Counted from the stretch's first letter, positions 8,901-15,667 are shown. The stretch: 17,020 bases of DNA from Candidatus Fermentibacteraceae bacterium (GCA_030596465.1 JAUVJW010000014.1:1-17020); one strand, 5' to 3'. Notes: generated from the sequence alone by a model not told the origin. Translations and numbers: made by a program.

Positions 8901-9155
8901 GTTTTCGCGGAAATCGGGGATGAAGAAAATAAGGCATCAGCTCTGGCCGGTATCGGATATGTGCAATACCTTTCGGGAAAAAAGGAATTGGCTCTTGATA
9001 CTTTTGTGAAAACAAATGAAATAATCTCACGATTAAAACTGCCGCCTGTTGAATTTACAGAAACCTTTATAAGGCTTCGCAGAGGACTCATTGCTGATAA
9101 CAGTTCAGACATTACTGTTCCGTGGCCGGAACACTGGGAGTTATCGAAACAGTAG
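5958..9155 (+). CDS. Class III adenylate cyclase - AAA/STAND ATPase - TPR signalling protein
   Basis: 1065 residues, no membrane segment, so probably cytosolic. Residues 35-215 are a class III nucleotide cyclase domain with all main catalytic positions: metal aspartates D44 (F-L-D-L-S-G-F-T) and D88 (K-I-E-G-D-R), adenine-selecting K84 and T154 (the Lys/Thr pair of class IIIb adenylate cyclases), and transition-state N161 and R165 in G-N-T-V-N-V-A-S-R. It should make cAMP from ATP. Residues 260-500 form an AAA_16/STAND-like ATPase, with Walker A G-E-A-G-T-G-K-T at 270-277 and Walker B V-I-L-V-L-E-D at 394-400. From about 690 to 1030 there are five to six TPR-type repeats of about 40 residues with recurring L-G-N-L-G. 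This cyclase/ATPase/TPR order is a known bacterial architecture; partner and signal are unknown. The ATG lacks a strong SD. The neighbours on both sides are on the opposite strand. Confidence 0.92.
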   Translation: MAEELGILLKNAFLTRKPAPVSPDQNKVMLVPGERRDVAVLFLDLSGFTAFSETLDHETVHDITKSLMDELVFTAEQYSGYVDKIEGDRIMILFGAIRSSENNSRSAILCGFKMLEVVEIADSILSEAGVHMSARIGINSGPVTVAPDAIGHLTAMGNTVNVASRMEENAGENSILVTDTVYSNCSENILWGKSREISIRGIGVPVISWKPVAVNYRRNLIPCHESVKTVFVAREKEYSLLLETRKKQLDRSSGINRMGGARHLIVELTGEAGTGKTRLVSEFVKNENLTADSIVLRGNSIPDAQPAHWLWSAVLQNLLNLQIQNSIARDDFVETLSRYCPVDKLAGAMPFLERLVSATSDDNRLQELGNKAIASETKMAVRDLLESLSDVSPVILVLEDLQWMDSTDSEVLDFIVKNCYSVNPIIFLLIRRSDHQNLLPEDICDNNAYSVYKRIRLDELESPEVLEFTEKFMQKLSGDKLYPFSIGAMEFIHRHSSGNPFFLQELLLHLVESGGLSLNDKEWSLTDSSVEFSTPGSLTGLLQSRLDRLPDTWRKTLLNCAVFGMEFRNDIYRSVEEKLGITPCGEEVFNGLVERQFLERTVSDQKTGYAFHHSFIQSTAYKSILSHNLKLLHKAVAESMEEIFGQDAERISAKLAEHWEQAGNKPSAIRWGIIAHKHASVNYQYDAVLKWGSKIDSWISPCHGNAKALQELLEVLRRNGIILQFTHRWEELQALLERMHIIASSNKMAEWVARTEIAMGAYYTAIIDMDNSLEHLHKSLNICRKNGYAEIEGDALCSLGVIAGMNREVTQAEEHFKRARNLFSDQKNRKGMARALGNLGILHRNTGETDKAIALLEEVLAIFREIGDIRSEAVTLGNLGSMYQDRNDSSRAEDLFKGAIEIFHRLGDRMPEGVFLCNLGNVFREKNLLADARKSYSEAMDIMEEIGDRRTLAWIMTNLGLGCIAEDNLAESEKLYNDASLVFAEIGDEENKASALAGIGYVQYLSGKKELALDTFVKTNEIISRLKLPPVEFTETFIRLRRGLIADNSSDITVPWPEHWELSKQ

Positions 9156-9217
9156 TATCGGTCTGAAAATACAGTTCCAGAAATCAGATCGGTTGATCAT
9201 TTCACTAACCCGGATTT

Positions 9218-11209
9218 TTACTCATTTCCACTCCCGAAGACCCATGGTCTGGCCTGTTTCACAATCAATTCATCGTCAGAAGTGATCTTGAATTCTATCT
9301 CCATGGCAAAGTATTGATCATCACTGTCTATACCATAAGCCACCCGGTAGTGATTGTGGATTCTTCTCAGATAATCCACCAGTTGTTCAATATGTTCGTC
9401 AGATAAAATCCTCTCGTCTGATGGAATTCGGTTCGAAAGACCAAGATACTGAACCTCTCTTATCACATTGCCGGTGATATTCTGTTCTGTTACAATAAAT
9501 TCCTCCGGTACAGATTCTGATTCCGGATTCGTAACCATATCCTCTCCCAGTTGAACATTCACATAGTATCCGATAATGAAAGGATTAAATATGTTTCTTG
9601 TAACTGCGACTCCGTTTGCATGTTCGCCACTGAAACTCGGATGAACAAGAACACCCATTGCGCCTGATAAATGATCAATTCTGTGAAATTCTCTTTCATC
9701 AAAAGCTCGAAAAGTCCACATTCCAGCCCATACCTGCTTTATGGTTTCCGATAGATGCCCCTCATCCGCGTGGTGAGTAAAAGAACTGTAAAGGCCGGCG
9801 CCACTCCATCCCGACAAATCTTCATTATTCGTACTGGAACGACATCGCAGTGACACTCCCGGTTCAAACTGTGCTGCCATAACAGAGAGAGAATCCATCA
9901 TCCACCCTGGAACTTCGCTCTCCCTGATTCTCTGCCGCAATTCCCGCAGCAAAACCTCCCTCTGTTCAACACTGGCGCTGAATTCATCCAGAGCAGTAAG
10001 CGAATCTACTGTATTATATAAATTGTTGTACTCCATAAATTTGTGATAATAGTAGAAAGGAATCGCGCATCCCCCGGGAACACTGAAAGACGGCAGACAC
10101 CATGTAAGTTCACCGAGACTTGCGGCCTTCGCCCCGTATGCTTCTGAATTCGACAGCCTGATTTCATCAAGAGGCAGAATTTCACTCCCGGTAAGCACTC
10201 TGCGTAAAACCGTTACAGTATCAGGTCTCACGGATTCGAACCACTCCAATGCCTCAGATAATGGAATTTCTTCAATTGTGTACCCCTCCGGGAGTGCCGT
10301 TAATCGAACATATTTTCCGAGAAGGAATCGATACTCGGCGGTATCGGTAAATCCTGGTAAGTAAATGTTGGGGGTACCGTTCTGCATGGCCTTCAGGTTG
10401 ATGTGAGAAAGGGGTGTTTGAGGAACAGTTGTGATTATTCCAGCCACATGGCTGATATCATTTGGTATTGATTCAAAAACCGGGATATCTCCCGCGGAGA
10501 ATACACCTCGCGAACTTCCATCCCGGAGTACCCCGCAGGCCTCACCTGAATTGAGAACCGCATAGTCCACTCCACTGTACAATTCGAAGGTAAATATCAC
10601 CGGCAGGCTGCTCTTTTCAAACATCTCATGCTCTTCATGGTAAATCCGCACCTGTGTCTCTCCAGTGGGATGATATACAATTTGCCCGGCTGCAAATTCC
10701 ATTCCTGCTGTAATCAGTGAGAAAGACATCGCGGCATTGTTAAAATGGATTGGATCACCGGGCCAGAATTCAATCGCATAAATTCCACCGGAGTGACCGG
10801 GTCCGGTATACCTGTCGTGGGCTACTACGCTCCCGGCAATTAGCCTTCTGTTGAAATCTGTGTATGTCCATGTGTTAAAATCCAGCAGACTCAAATTCCA
10901 CCCGAGAACTTCATTGAAAAATTTCCAGTGATATTCAAAAGTATTTGAGTTTATGAAATACAATTTCGGATTATCTGTGTGAATATCTGAAATAAGGAAT
11001 TTTACCTCAGAAAGCTGAGTCATGGATGTCAAATTATCTCTGGAAGCCAGTCTGTCAAAAATCGCTCTTTCTTCTATCACTGAAGTTGCTTCAGGTTCGG
11101 TGGCAGCTCCAGGTGTCTCTCCATAAAGCTTCGTGCAGTATCCCCGTGCCACGAGAAAAAACAAACACGCCAGTACAGAATAAGCAGGCTTGAGATACTT
11201 GATAATCAC
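9218..11209 (-). CDS. Exported or anchored PEP/pyruvate-binding (dikinase-like) protein
   Basis: I start it at GTG 11209 (GGAG six bases upstream, on the minus strand), giving 663 residues; the frame is open to ATG 11233 and TTG 11293. The N-terminus M-I-I-K-Y-L-K-P plus a hydrophobic run to about residue 23 is a signal peptide or anchor. Residues 60-230 are a domain I know only from similar proteins (N-P-K-L-Y-F-I-N, then Y-H-W-K-F-F). Next is a PEP-utiliser-type swivel domain with T-P-L-S-H-I-N-L-K-A (phosphorylatable His269). The C-terminal half is the PEP-synthase/PPDK ATP-grasp domain: Y-G-A-K-A-A-S-L-G-E-L (358-368), R-C-R-S-S-T-N-N-E-D-L (455-465), and near the end M-E-I-E and K-Q-A-R-P-W. 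His domain before ATP domain, without a PEP barrel, is the order in glucan water dikinases and the reverse of PEP synthase. Substrate unknown. It is monocistronic and convergent with the cyclase gene. Confidence 0.8.
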   Translation of the reverse strand: MIIKYLKPAYSVLACLFFLVARGYCTKLYGETPGAATEPEATSVIEERAIFDRLASRDNLTSMTQLSEVKFLISDIHTDNPKLYFINSNTFEYHWKFFNEVLGWNLSLLDFNTWTYTDFNRRLIAGSVVAHDRYTGPGHSGGIYAIEFWPGDPIHFNNAAMSFSLITAGMEFAAGQIVYHPTGETQVRIYHEEHEMFEKSSLPVIFTFELYSGVDYAVLNSGEACGVLRDGSSRGVFSAGDIPVFESIPNDISHVAGIITTVPQTPLSHINLKAMQNGTPNIYLPGFTDTAEYRFLLGKYVRLTALPEGYTIEEIPLSEALEWFESVRPDTVTVLRRVLTGSEILPLDEIRLSNSEAYGAKAASLGELTWCLPSFSVPGGCAIPFYYYHKFMEYNNLYNTVDSLTALDEFSASVEQREVLLRELRQRIRESEVPGWMMDSLSVMAAQFEPGVSLRCRSSTNNEDLSGWSGAGLYSSFTHHADEGHLSETIKQVWAGMWTFRAFDEREFHRIDHLSGAMGVLVHPSFSGEHANGVAVTRNIFNPFIIGYYVNVQLGEDMVTNPESESVPEEFIVTEQNITGNVIREVQYLGLSNRIPSDERILSDEHIEQLVDYLRRIHNHYRVAYGIDSDDQYFAMEIEFKITSDDELIVKQARPWVFGSGNE

Positions 11210-11284
11210 TCCCTTCTCCGGTTGAAATACCATTTCCCCGGGAGAATATTCCCTGCGCCTTACAAAAACACAAGATCTCATCCA

Positions 11285-11313
11285 TTGACGCAACTGACCA
11301 ATTAGGTTAACTT
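11285..11313 (+). promoter_or_regulatory. Possible promoter for the first 130-aa protein gene
   Basis: TTGACG (11285-11290), 17 bases, then TAACTT (11308-11313). The -35 box is good, the -10 poor (three of six). Its position, about 27 bases before the SD, is suitable. The upstream gene is divergent, so a promoter must lie in this interval. Confidence 0.4.
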
Positions 11314-11346
11314 AAAAATGCGACCGGGCTTACAGGGAGGTTTTGA

Positions 11347-11739
11347 TTGAATAAGATCGTAGTACACCTTAAAAATGGAGAAATAGCAAAAGGATATACG
11401 GATGATTTTTCTCCTGAAAAGGCGGTGTTTCATCTTACCGGCATGAATGACCCGTTATGCATAGAAGAGATCAGGCTTGACAACCTCAAAGCGGTCTTTT
11501 TCGTAAAAGATTTCCTGGGTGATTTCCTGCATACTGACTCTCATGACTTCGGAGAAGCAACAGTTTCAGGTAAACATGTAATCATCTCTTTCTACGATGG
11601 TGAAATTCTATTGGGAACCTCAGAATCTATACATAGAGACAAAATGGGTTTCTTTATATTCCCCATCGATCCGAAAGCAAACACCAAGCGCGCATTTGTA
11701 ATAAACTCGTTTATTGAAAGCATTGATATTGTCGAATAA
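11347..11739 (+). CDS. 130-aa protein with an internal two-fold repeat (DUF6982-like), paralog A
   Basis: TTG start with a very strong SD (GGGAGG at 11335-11340, six-base spacer). 130 residues, no signal peptide, so cytosolic. It aligns without gaps to the protein at 15730-16122, with about 72 of 130 positions identical by hand count. Shared motifs are M-N-K-I-V-V-H, L-D-N-L-K-A-V-F, H-D-F, S-G-K-H, G-F-F-I-F-P-x-D-P and R-A-F-V. The two halves resemble each other: K-I-V-V-H-L-K-N-G-E-I-A-K-G with a later F-H-L, and H-V-I-I-S-F-Y-D-G-E-I-L-L-G with a later F-F-I-F. This suggests two small beta-barrel-like units. It recalls the DUF6982-type proteins of Geobacter and myxobacteria, from memory and unverified. 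Function unknown. It converges on pcm with five bases between stops. Confidence 0.85.
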   Translation: MNKIVVHLKNGEIAKGYTDDFSPEKAVFHLTGMNDPLCIEEIRLDNLKAVFFVKDFLGDFLHTDSHDFGEATVSGKHVIISFYDGEILLGTSESIHRDKMGFFIFPIDPKANTKRAFVINSFIESIDIVE

Positions 11740-11744
11740 TATTT

Positions 11745-12380
11745 CTATTTCCTTGATTTTACCATAGGCACAAATCGAACGGCCAGATCCTCCTTCAGTT
11801 GAATTTTTCCATCTTTCCTTTTCAGTATAACCAGCCTTTGTGAAAACTTCCCTACCGGCAGTATCATTCTTCCATTTTCTTTCAACTGACCAATCAGAAT
11901 CCGGGGGATCTCAGTTGGAGCGCAACTGATAATTATGGCATCAAACGGTGCTTTTTCCTGCCAGCCCGAGTAACCATCCCCAGGGAGAAGATGAACTCTG
12001 CTGCTTAAAGCCTGTGTTGCTCTCCGAGCCAGCTCAGGTATAATTTCAATTGTGAAGACTTCAACACCCATTTCGTCCAGAACTGCTGCCACATATCCGG
12101 ATCCTGTTCCGATCTCAAGAACCTTTTCTCCGGGGATCAGCTTCATTTTTTCCAGCATGTACGCAACAACAAAAGGCTGCGATATGGTCTGATCACAACC
12201 GATTGGAAGTGGATAATCACCATAAGGATCTCCATGCTGCTGGAACCTGTAAAACTCCGGAACGAAAAGATGCCGTTCCACAATTCCCATGGCTTGCAGA
12301 ACCCTGCTGTCACTTATCCCCATTCTCTCCAGAAGACTTACCATGTCCTTTCTCTGCTGACTCCTGTTGGGAATACTCAT
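11745..12380 (-). CDS. pcm: Protein-L-isoaspartate O-methyltransferase
   Basis: 211 residues from ATG 12380, which has AAGGAGG four bases upstream; an in-frame extension to 12437 has no such signal. The enzyme transfers a methyl group from SAM to isoaspartyl residues in aged proteins and starts their repair, in the cytosol. Diagnostic features are the family motif Q-T-I-S-Q-P (64-69), SAM-binding motif I V-L-E-I-G-T-G-S-G-Y (87-96), the acidic residue after the next strand (E112 in T-I-E-I), and G-D-G-Y-S-G-W (134-140). Length and motif order are normal. It is divergent from the DUF1007/NicO pair with about 70 bases between starts. TAGAAT is present on the minus strand upstream, but no convincing -35 box. 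Confidence 0.93.
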   Translation of the reverse strand: MSIPNRSQQRKDMVSLLERMGISDSRVLQAMGIVERHLFVPEFYRFQQHGDPYGDYPLPIGCDQTISQPFVVAYMLEKMKLIPGEKVLEIGTGSGYVAAVLDEMGVEVFTIEIIPELARRATQALSSRVHLLPGDGYSGWQEKAPFDAIIISCAPTEIPRILIGQLKENGRMILPVGKFSQRLVILKRKDGKIQLKEDLAVRFVPMVKSRK

Positions 12381-12390
12381 GAATCCTCCT

Positions 12391-12418
12391 TTGTCTTGCT
12401 TCCACTGTATTCTACTAT
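12391..12418 (+). promoter_or_regulatory. Probable promoter of the DUF1007-NicO operon
   Basis: TTGTCT (12391-12396), 16 bases, TACTAT (12413-12418). Initiation near 12425 gives a leader of about 27 bases before the TTG start. The same -10 hexamer TACTAT is used by the two divergent promoters at 15545-15573 and 15668-15696. The -35 box lies over the pcm leader and SD. Confidence 0.5.
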
Positions 12419-12451
12419 GTTTGAGGTGTGCTATCACTCAAGGGAGATCTG

Positions 12452-13072
12452 TTGAAATATTTCGTACTGATGCTTTTGCCTGCTTTGCCTGCTTACCTCT
12501 CCGCCCATCCGCATATGTTTATAGATACGGAAATGGAAGTAAGACTACAGGGTGATATACTTGATGGCATAGAAATCACATGGCATTTCGATCCAATGTT
12601 CACAGCAGCAATAACCACTGATTTTGACAACAATGGAAACGGTCAATTTTCCGTTGGAGAAACCGCGGAAGTCTTCTCCAACGCTTTTTCCAACCTGGAG
12701 ACTTCCGACTATTTCACATTTGTGAATATCGACGGGCAGATATACTCTCCCGCACAAATCGAAGAATTCTCTGTTTTCATGGAGGAAGGGACACTGGTTT
12801 ACCGATTCTTCTGCCCTTTCAATATTCGCATAACGAATGGTGTTTTCAGTATTGCCATCTATGACAGCACATACTACTGTGATATTCTCTACCGCGAAGG
12901 TTCTCCCATTTCCATCAACGGCCCGGGAAGTGAAACCGCTCAATTTGAAATAGAACAGAACAACGACATCACGATATCCTACGGTGGAAGTATCTCCGTT
13001 TCCAGAGAAGGCAGCAGCTACTCCGGCACAGCATACCCCCAGCAGCTTGTCGTCTATCTGAATTCGAACTGA
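12452..13072 (+). CDS. DUF1007-type periplasmic protein linked to metal export
   Basis: I start it at TTG 12452, with GGGAG five bases upstream, giving 206 residues. The signal peptide ends in L-S-A (cleavage after residue 18), leaving a mature N-terminus H-P-H-M-F-I-D. An A-H-P-H-x-F/W-I-D start is the hallmark of the DUF1007 family, and the exposed histidines are a natural metal site. W-H-F-D-P-M-F (44-50) and an EF-hand-like loop D-N-N-G-N-G-Q-F-S-V-G-E (59-70, ligands at loop positions 1, 3, 5 and 12) follow, also typical of the family. One base separates it from the NicO-type exporter gene, a pairing seen widely. It probably hands Ni/Co or another divalent metal to or from the exporter in the periplasm; this role is inferred, not proven for the family. 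Confidence 0.85.
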   Translation: MKYFVLMLLPALPAYLSAHPHMFIDTEMEVRLQGDILDGIEITWHFDPMFTAAITTDFDNNGNGQFSVGETAEVFSNAFSNLETSDYFTFVNIDGQIYSPAQIEEFSVFMEEGTLVYRFFCPFNIRITNGVFSIAIYDSTYYCDILYREGSPISINGPGSETAQFEIEQNNDITISYGGSISVSREGSSYSGTAYPQQLVVYLNSN

Positions 13073-13073
13073 T

Positions 13074-13958
13074 ATGAAACCTGCTCTGTTCCTGCTTCTT
13101 CTACTGTTCTGCGTTCCCTCATTCGCCCAGCCCAACCCCTTTCTATCCGGGGGCTCATCTGGAGAATCAGAAACCACAGTCGTTACATCCGGTGGCCCGT
13201 CCACATGGCCGGTAATCAAAACCCTTTTTTCTAAAAGTGCCGCTGCTCAGCGAAAGCTTCAAAGATCAATTGCTGACACCATGACAGATGTCAATGAGAC
13301 CGGCAGTATGAAAAGTATCTGGCTCCTTCTTGGGATATCTTTTGTTTTTGGCGTTCTTCACGCAATCGGTCCCGGACACAGGAAAGCAGTTCTTGTGGCA
13401 TACTTCATGGGAGAAGGTACAAAACCTCTTAAGGGAATACTGACCGGCTTTCTTCTGGCTATGGTACACGCGGCAAGCGCCATTGTCCTCGTTGGTGGCT
13501 TTTATCTGTTCACAACCAGTTCTCTGCTGATTTCTGTCGACAAGGCACAGAATCTTCTATTTCCTCTCACATACGGAATCATACTTATCCTGGGTATCTG
13601 GATGATTGTACAGGGAATAAGAAATTACCGCTCAAAACAACACTCAAAGAAAAATAACAGAGGACTGGGAGGATTGATCCTCTCCGGGCTTGTCCCTTGT
13701 CCTGCTGCATCCGCGATAATGATACTGGCCGTTGCCGGTAAAGCCCTGCCGGTTGGAATTCTTTCGGTTACCGCAATGTCTCTGGGCATGGGAGTTCTTC
13801 TGGCAGCCGTGGGTCTGCTCACTATCCTCATGAGGAATCGCATGACAACTCTGCTTAAAGATCCAATCCGGGGAAAAAATCTTGAGTTCGGTCTTCAACT
13901 GCTCTCAGGACTTGCAATGACTCTATTCGGTCTGTTCATGATTCCGGGCAGTTTGTGA
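13074..13958 (+). CDS. NicO/RcnA-family nickel/cobalt exporter-like membrane protein
   Basis: 294 residues. It has a signal peptide (M-K-P-A-L then F-A-Q at about 17-19), a polar Ser/Gly-rich periplasmic stretch to about 75, then about six membrane segments. The first carries the family motif G-V-L-H-A-I-G-P-G-H-R-K-A-V (93-106; H96, H102), with another His in the next segment (H132) and S-G-L-V-P-C-P-A-A (204-212) starting the second bundle. These match the NicO/RcnA superfamily, which exports Ni(II) or Co(II) across the inner membrane. The loop at about 184-198 is Lys/His/Asn-rich (S-K-Q-H-S-K-K-N-N) and much shorter than the His-rich loop of E. coli RcnA. It is co-transcribed with the DUF1007 gene and followed by a terminator at 14151. 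No metal-responsive regulator gene is next to it. Metal specificity is not determined. Confidence 0.87.
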   Translation: MKPALFLLLLLFCVPSFAQPNPFLSGGSSGESETTVVTSGGPSTWPVIKTLFSKSAAAQRKLQRSIADTMTDVNETGSMKSIWLLLGISFVFGVLHAIGPGHRKAVLVAYFMGEGTKPLKGILTGFLLAMVHAASAIVLVGGFYLFTTSSLLISVDKAQNLLFPLTYGIILILGIWMIVQGIRNYRSKQHSKKNNRGLGGLILSGLVPCPAASAIMILAVAGKALPVGILSVTAMSLGMGVLLAAVGLLTILMRNRMTTLLKDPIRGKNLEFGLQLLSGLAMTLFGLFMIPGSL

Positions 13959-14150
13959 TTTGCCTGAAGACTAACTTCCTCATTGGAGAAAAGATGTTTC
14001 CAGTTTAGATCAGCCCAGTGGGCAGACTCGATTCCAAACTCTCCATTGATAATATCTCAACGGATAGCCTTAGAGTTGCGTCCATCGAGTATCAGTCCAT
14101 CAGGCACCTGAGACTCTTCAACTCAATCTGAGAAATTACATTCTTCGAAG
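13959..14150. other. Non-coding interval after the NicO gene
   Basis: About 190 bases with no credible gene on either strand. It contains short palindromes such as GCCCA-G-TGGGC (14013-14023) and TCAGG-CA-CCTGA (near 14100) and two copies of GTCCATC. It is probably the 3' untranslated part of the DUF1007-NicO transcript up to the terminator. No known RNA family is recognised. Confidence 0.5.
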
Positions 14151-14173
14151 GGCGGGAGCTATCCCGTCTTTTT
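14151..14173 (+). terminator. Intrinsic terminator of the DUF1007-NicO operon
   Basis: GGCGGGA (14151-14157), GCTA loop, TCCCGTC (14162-14168) makes a seven-pair GC-rich stem with one G-U pair, followed at once by TTTTT (14169-14173). Three A/G bases before the stem can pair with the T-run. It lies 193 bases after the NicO stop. The minus strand has no T-run after the stem, so it acts in the + direction only. Confidence 0.8.
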
Positions 14174-14177
14174 CTAT

Positions 14178-14204
14178 CATCAGCTTTTCAACAGGCTGCT
14201 GATG
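14178..14204. repeat. Inverted repeat between two convergent operons
   Basis: CATCAGC (14178-14184) and GCTGATG (14198-14204) are perfect complements separated by 13 bases. The repeat lies between the + strand terminator and the end of the minus-strand gene at 14222. No T-run follows on either strand, so it is at best a weak stop or an RNA-stabilising hairpin for the minus-strand transcript. Confidence 0.4.
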
Positions 14205-14221
14205 TATACCGGGCAACTTTT

Positions 14222-14833
14222 TTATTCAACATCTGCCCTGAGTCCAAGTATGGTCTCATCTGCAATTGTCAGGAAATAGCCATCCAGCAAAGGACGAATG
14301 CTCTGCCAGTAACCCAGCCATTCTTTGGCCTTTACTGAATCAATTACAGCCTGGGCACTGGACTCGGAGCGCTCCATCCACGCCGGAAACTCTGCTGTAC
14401 CTATACGCTGCCCACCGTTAACATAAAAACCGCCAACACTGACAAGGAAAAAGATGTAAGCCTCCGACTCTGGAATGCTCATGTCCAGAAAGGCGGCTGT
14501 ATTCACACCAATCGCATTTGACTCACCCAGGATAAAAACGTTGAGCGCATTGTACGCCCTGTCTGCATAATCGTCACAAAGCTCGAAGTCGCCCGATTCG
14601 AAAGCATCCATGCGAAGATCCTCGAACTGCTGCGCCAGTTCAAACGATAAAGCTATTTTAACTGTCTCCTGAAATATCTCCTCCAGAACAGCAGAATCCA
14701 TTTCCCCGGAACCCTCAAGAGCAATGTTGATTCGGTCAATATCTGCCCAGAGTTCGGTATCTTCCACAAATACCGAACCCGCATATGCTGTTACGCCGCT
14801 CAACATCACTGTGAGCAGTAATCTCAAAACCAT
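14222..14833 (-). CDS. Secreted protein of unknown function
   Basis: 203 residues from ATG 14833, preferred over ATG 14845 because GGAGG stands five bases before it. The N-terminus M-V-L-R-L-L-L-T-V-M-L-S-G-V-T-A-Y-A is a clean signal peptide, cut after residue 18. The mature protein is acidic and largely helical in pattern, with no cysteine pair, repeat or known motif except a hydrophobic stretch near the middle (Y-I-F-F-L-V-S-V-G-G-F) that is too short and polar-flanked to call a membrane segment. I do not recognise the family. It follows the lipoprotein gene by 45 bases on the same strand with no terminator between, so both probably share the promoter at 15545-15573. Confidence 0.75.
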   Translation of the reverse strand: MVLRLLLTVMLSGVTAYAGSVFVEDTELWADIDRINIALEGSGEMDSAVLEEIFQETVKIALSFELAQQFEDLRMDAFESGDFELCDDYADRAYNALNVFILGESNAIGVNTAAFLDMSIPESEAYIFFLVSVGGFYVNGGQRIGTAEFPAWMERSESSAQAVIDSVKAKEWLGYWQSIRPLLDGYFLTIADETILGLRADVE

Positions 14834-14878
14834 CTTCCCCTCCATTTCCTTATTGGTTAGGTTCGGCGGCTCGTTTTG

Positions 14879-15415
14879 CTATTGTTTCTCAACTAAGCTA
14901 TAGGTAATGATCGTAGTAAACCCATCAACCTCACCGTTATCAACAGTTATTGTGTAATCCCAGTCACCCATGTACCCTATAAGAAGTGCTGATTCTTCAG
15001 CGGGCATGTTCAAATCTATGTTCTCAAGACTGCTGATAATGGCATCAGACACATCGGATACCCGATCATTACTGCCGAGAACAAGACCATACATCATGGT
15101 TCCACCTGTATCCTGTTGTTCATAACTACCCATAACAGTTGAATTTTCAATATCATAAATGGGAATCACATCCGGGAAACTCTCGGGAATATCTGCATCA
15201 TAGTTGCTGTAATTAGTATCGGTTGGCCCCGAATCATACTCTGAATCCTCATCAGAAGACGAGGAAGTCGCGGAATTCGAGACATCAACATCTGCCTCCT
15301 GGTGTTCACCATCTGCGGTCGAAGTGTTTTCCTCCGCACTATCGCCCCCGATACAACCCCCAACAACAAACAATACAAGTGCGGCAAACAATATCGGAAC
15401 TTTCGCGATTCTCAT
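14879..15415 (-). CDS. Lipoprotein with acidic linker and C-terminal alpha/beta domain
   Basis: 178 residues from ATG 15415 (GAGGG five bases upstream); the frame extends to 15466 without a better start. The lipoprotein signal is strong: M-R-I-A-K-V-P then a hydrophobic run ending V-V-G-G-C, Cys21. After lipidation comes a 50-60 residue linker rich in Asp, Glu, Ser and Thr, probably unstructured, as in surface or outer-membrane tethered proteins. The C-terminal part begins E-S-F-P-D-V-I-P-I-Y-D, resembling bacterial lipoproteins with an F-P-x-D-I-P-I-Y-P motif and a small alpha/beta fold. These have no assigned function and the match is from memory. Likely envelope role; same operon as the secreted protein downstream. 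Confidence 0.8.
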   Translation of the reverse strand: MRIAKVPILFAALVLFVVGGCIGGDSAEENTSTADGEHQEADVDVSNSATSSSSDEDSEYDSGPTDTNYSNYDADIPESFPDVIPIYDIENSTVMGSYEQQDTGGTMMYGLVLGSNDRVSDVSDAIISSLENIDLNMPAEESALLIGYMGDWDYTITVDNGEVDGFTTIITYSLVEKQ

Positions 15416-15499
15416 AATTACCCTCTTTCGGTAACCGTCCAATACCCCTTCAAAACCCCCGGCCAACCAAGCTCAAACCGCATCAAAACTGCTCCAGTC

Positions 15500-15514
15500 A
15501 AACTGAATCAGTTT
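15500..15514. promoter_or_regulatory. 15-bp palindrome in the lipoprotein leader
   Basis: AAACTGA-A-TCAGTTT is a perfect inverted repeat with one central base, about 31 bases downstream of the predicted minus-strand start point and 85 bases before the lipoprotein ATG. The loop is too small for a good RNA hairpin, so a DNA-binding site for a dimeric regulator is the more natural reading. No candidate regulator gene is in the window. Confidence 0.4.
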
Positions 15515-15544
15515 TAAAAAACGATATTACACCCTTTCAGTAGT

Positions 15545-15573
15545 ATAGTAACTGCAGCGCCAGCCGCTGTCAA
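15545..15573 (-). promoter_or_regulatory. Sigma70-type promoter for the lipoprotein/secreted-protein operon
   Basis: On the minus strand TTGACA (15573-15568), 17 bases, TACTAT (15550-15545). The -35 is consensus and the spacing ideal. The start point would be near 15538, giving a leader of about 120 bases before the ATG at 15415. The bases around the -10 (AGTTACTAT) are identical to those of the divergent promoter at 15668-15696. Confidence 0.7.
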
Positions 15574-15667
15574 TGAGTTTCTTCAATAGTATTTCCGTTG
15601 CAATACACTGATCAGATTCATAACTGGACTTCCACCAATTCTACCCCCCGACACCTTAATTCTCCTA

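Noticed and set aside
9156..9217. Possible terminator between the convergent cyclase and dikinase-like genes
   Set aside because: GATC-GGTT-GATC gives only a four-pair stem and is not followed by a T-run.
12381..12451. Minus-strand promoter for pcm
   Set aside because: TAGAAT is present, but no -35 box stands at an acceptable distance.
12545..13219. 224-codon open frame on the minus strand opposite the DUF1007 gene
   Set aside because: It lies antisense to a gene with a signal peptide, family motifs and good SD. Its own product has no recognisable motif and no good start signal.
14013..14105. Short palindromes after the NicO gene as a riboswitch or small RNA
   Set aside because: They are isolated 5-bp symmetries without loops or conserved elements that I can match to an RNA family, and they lie downstream of the genes.
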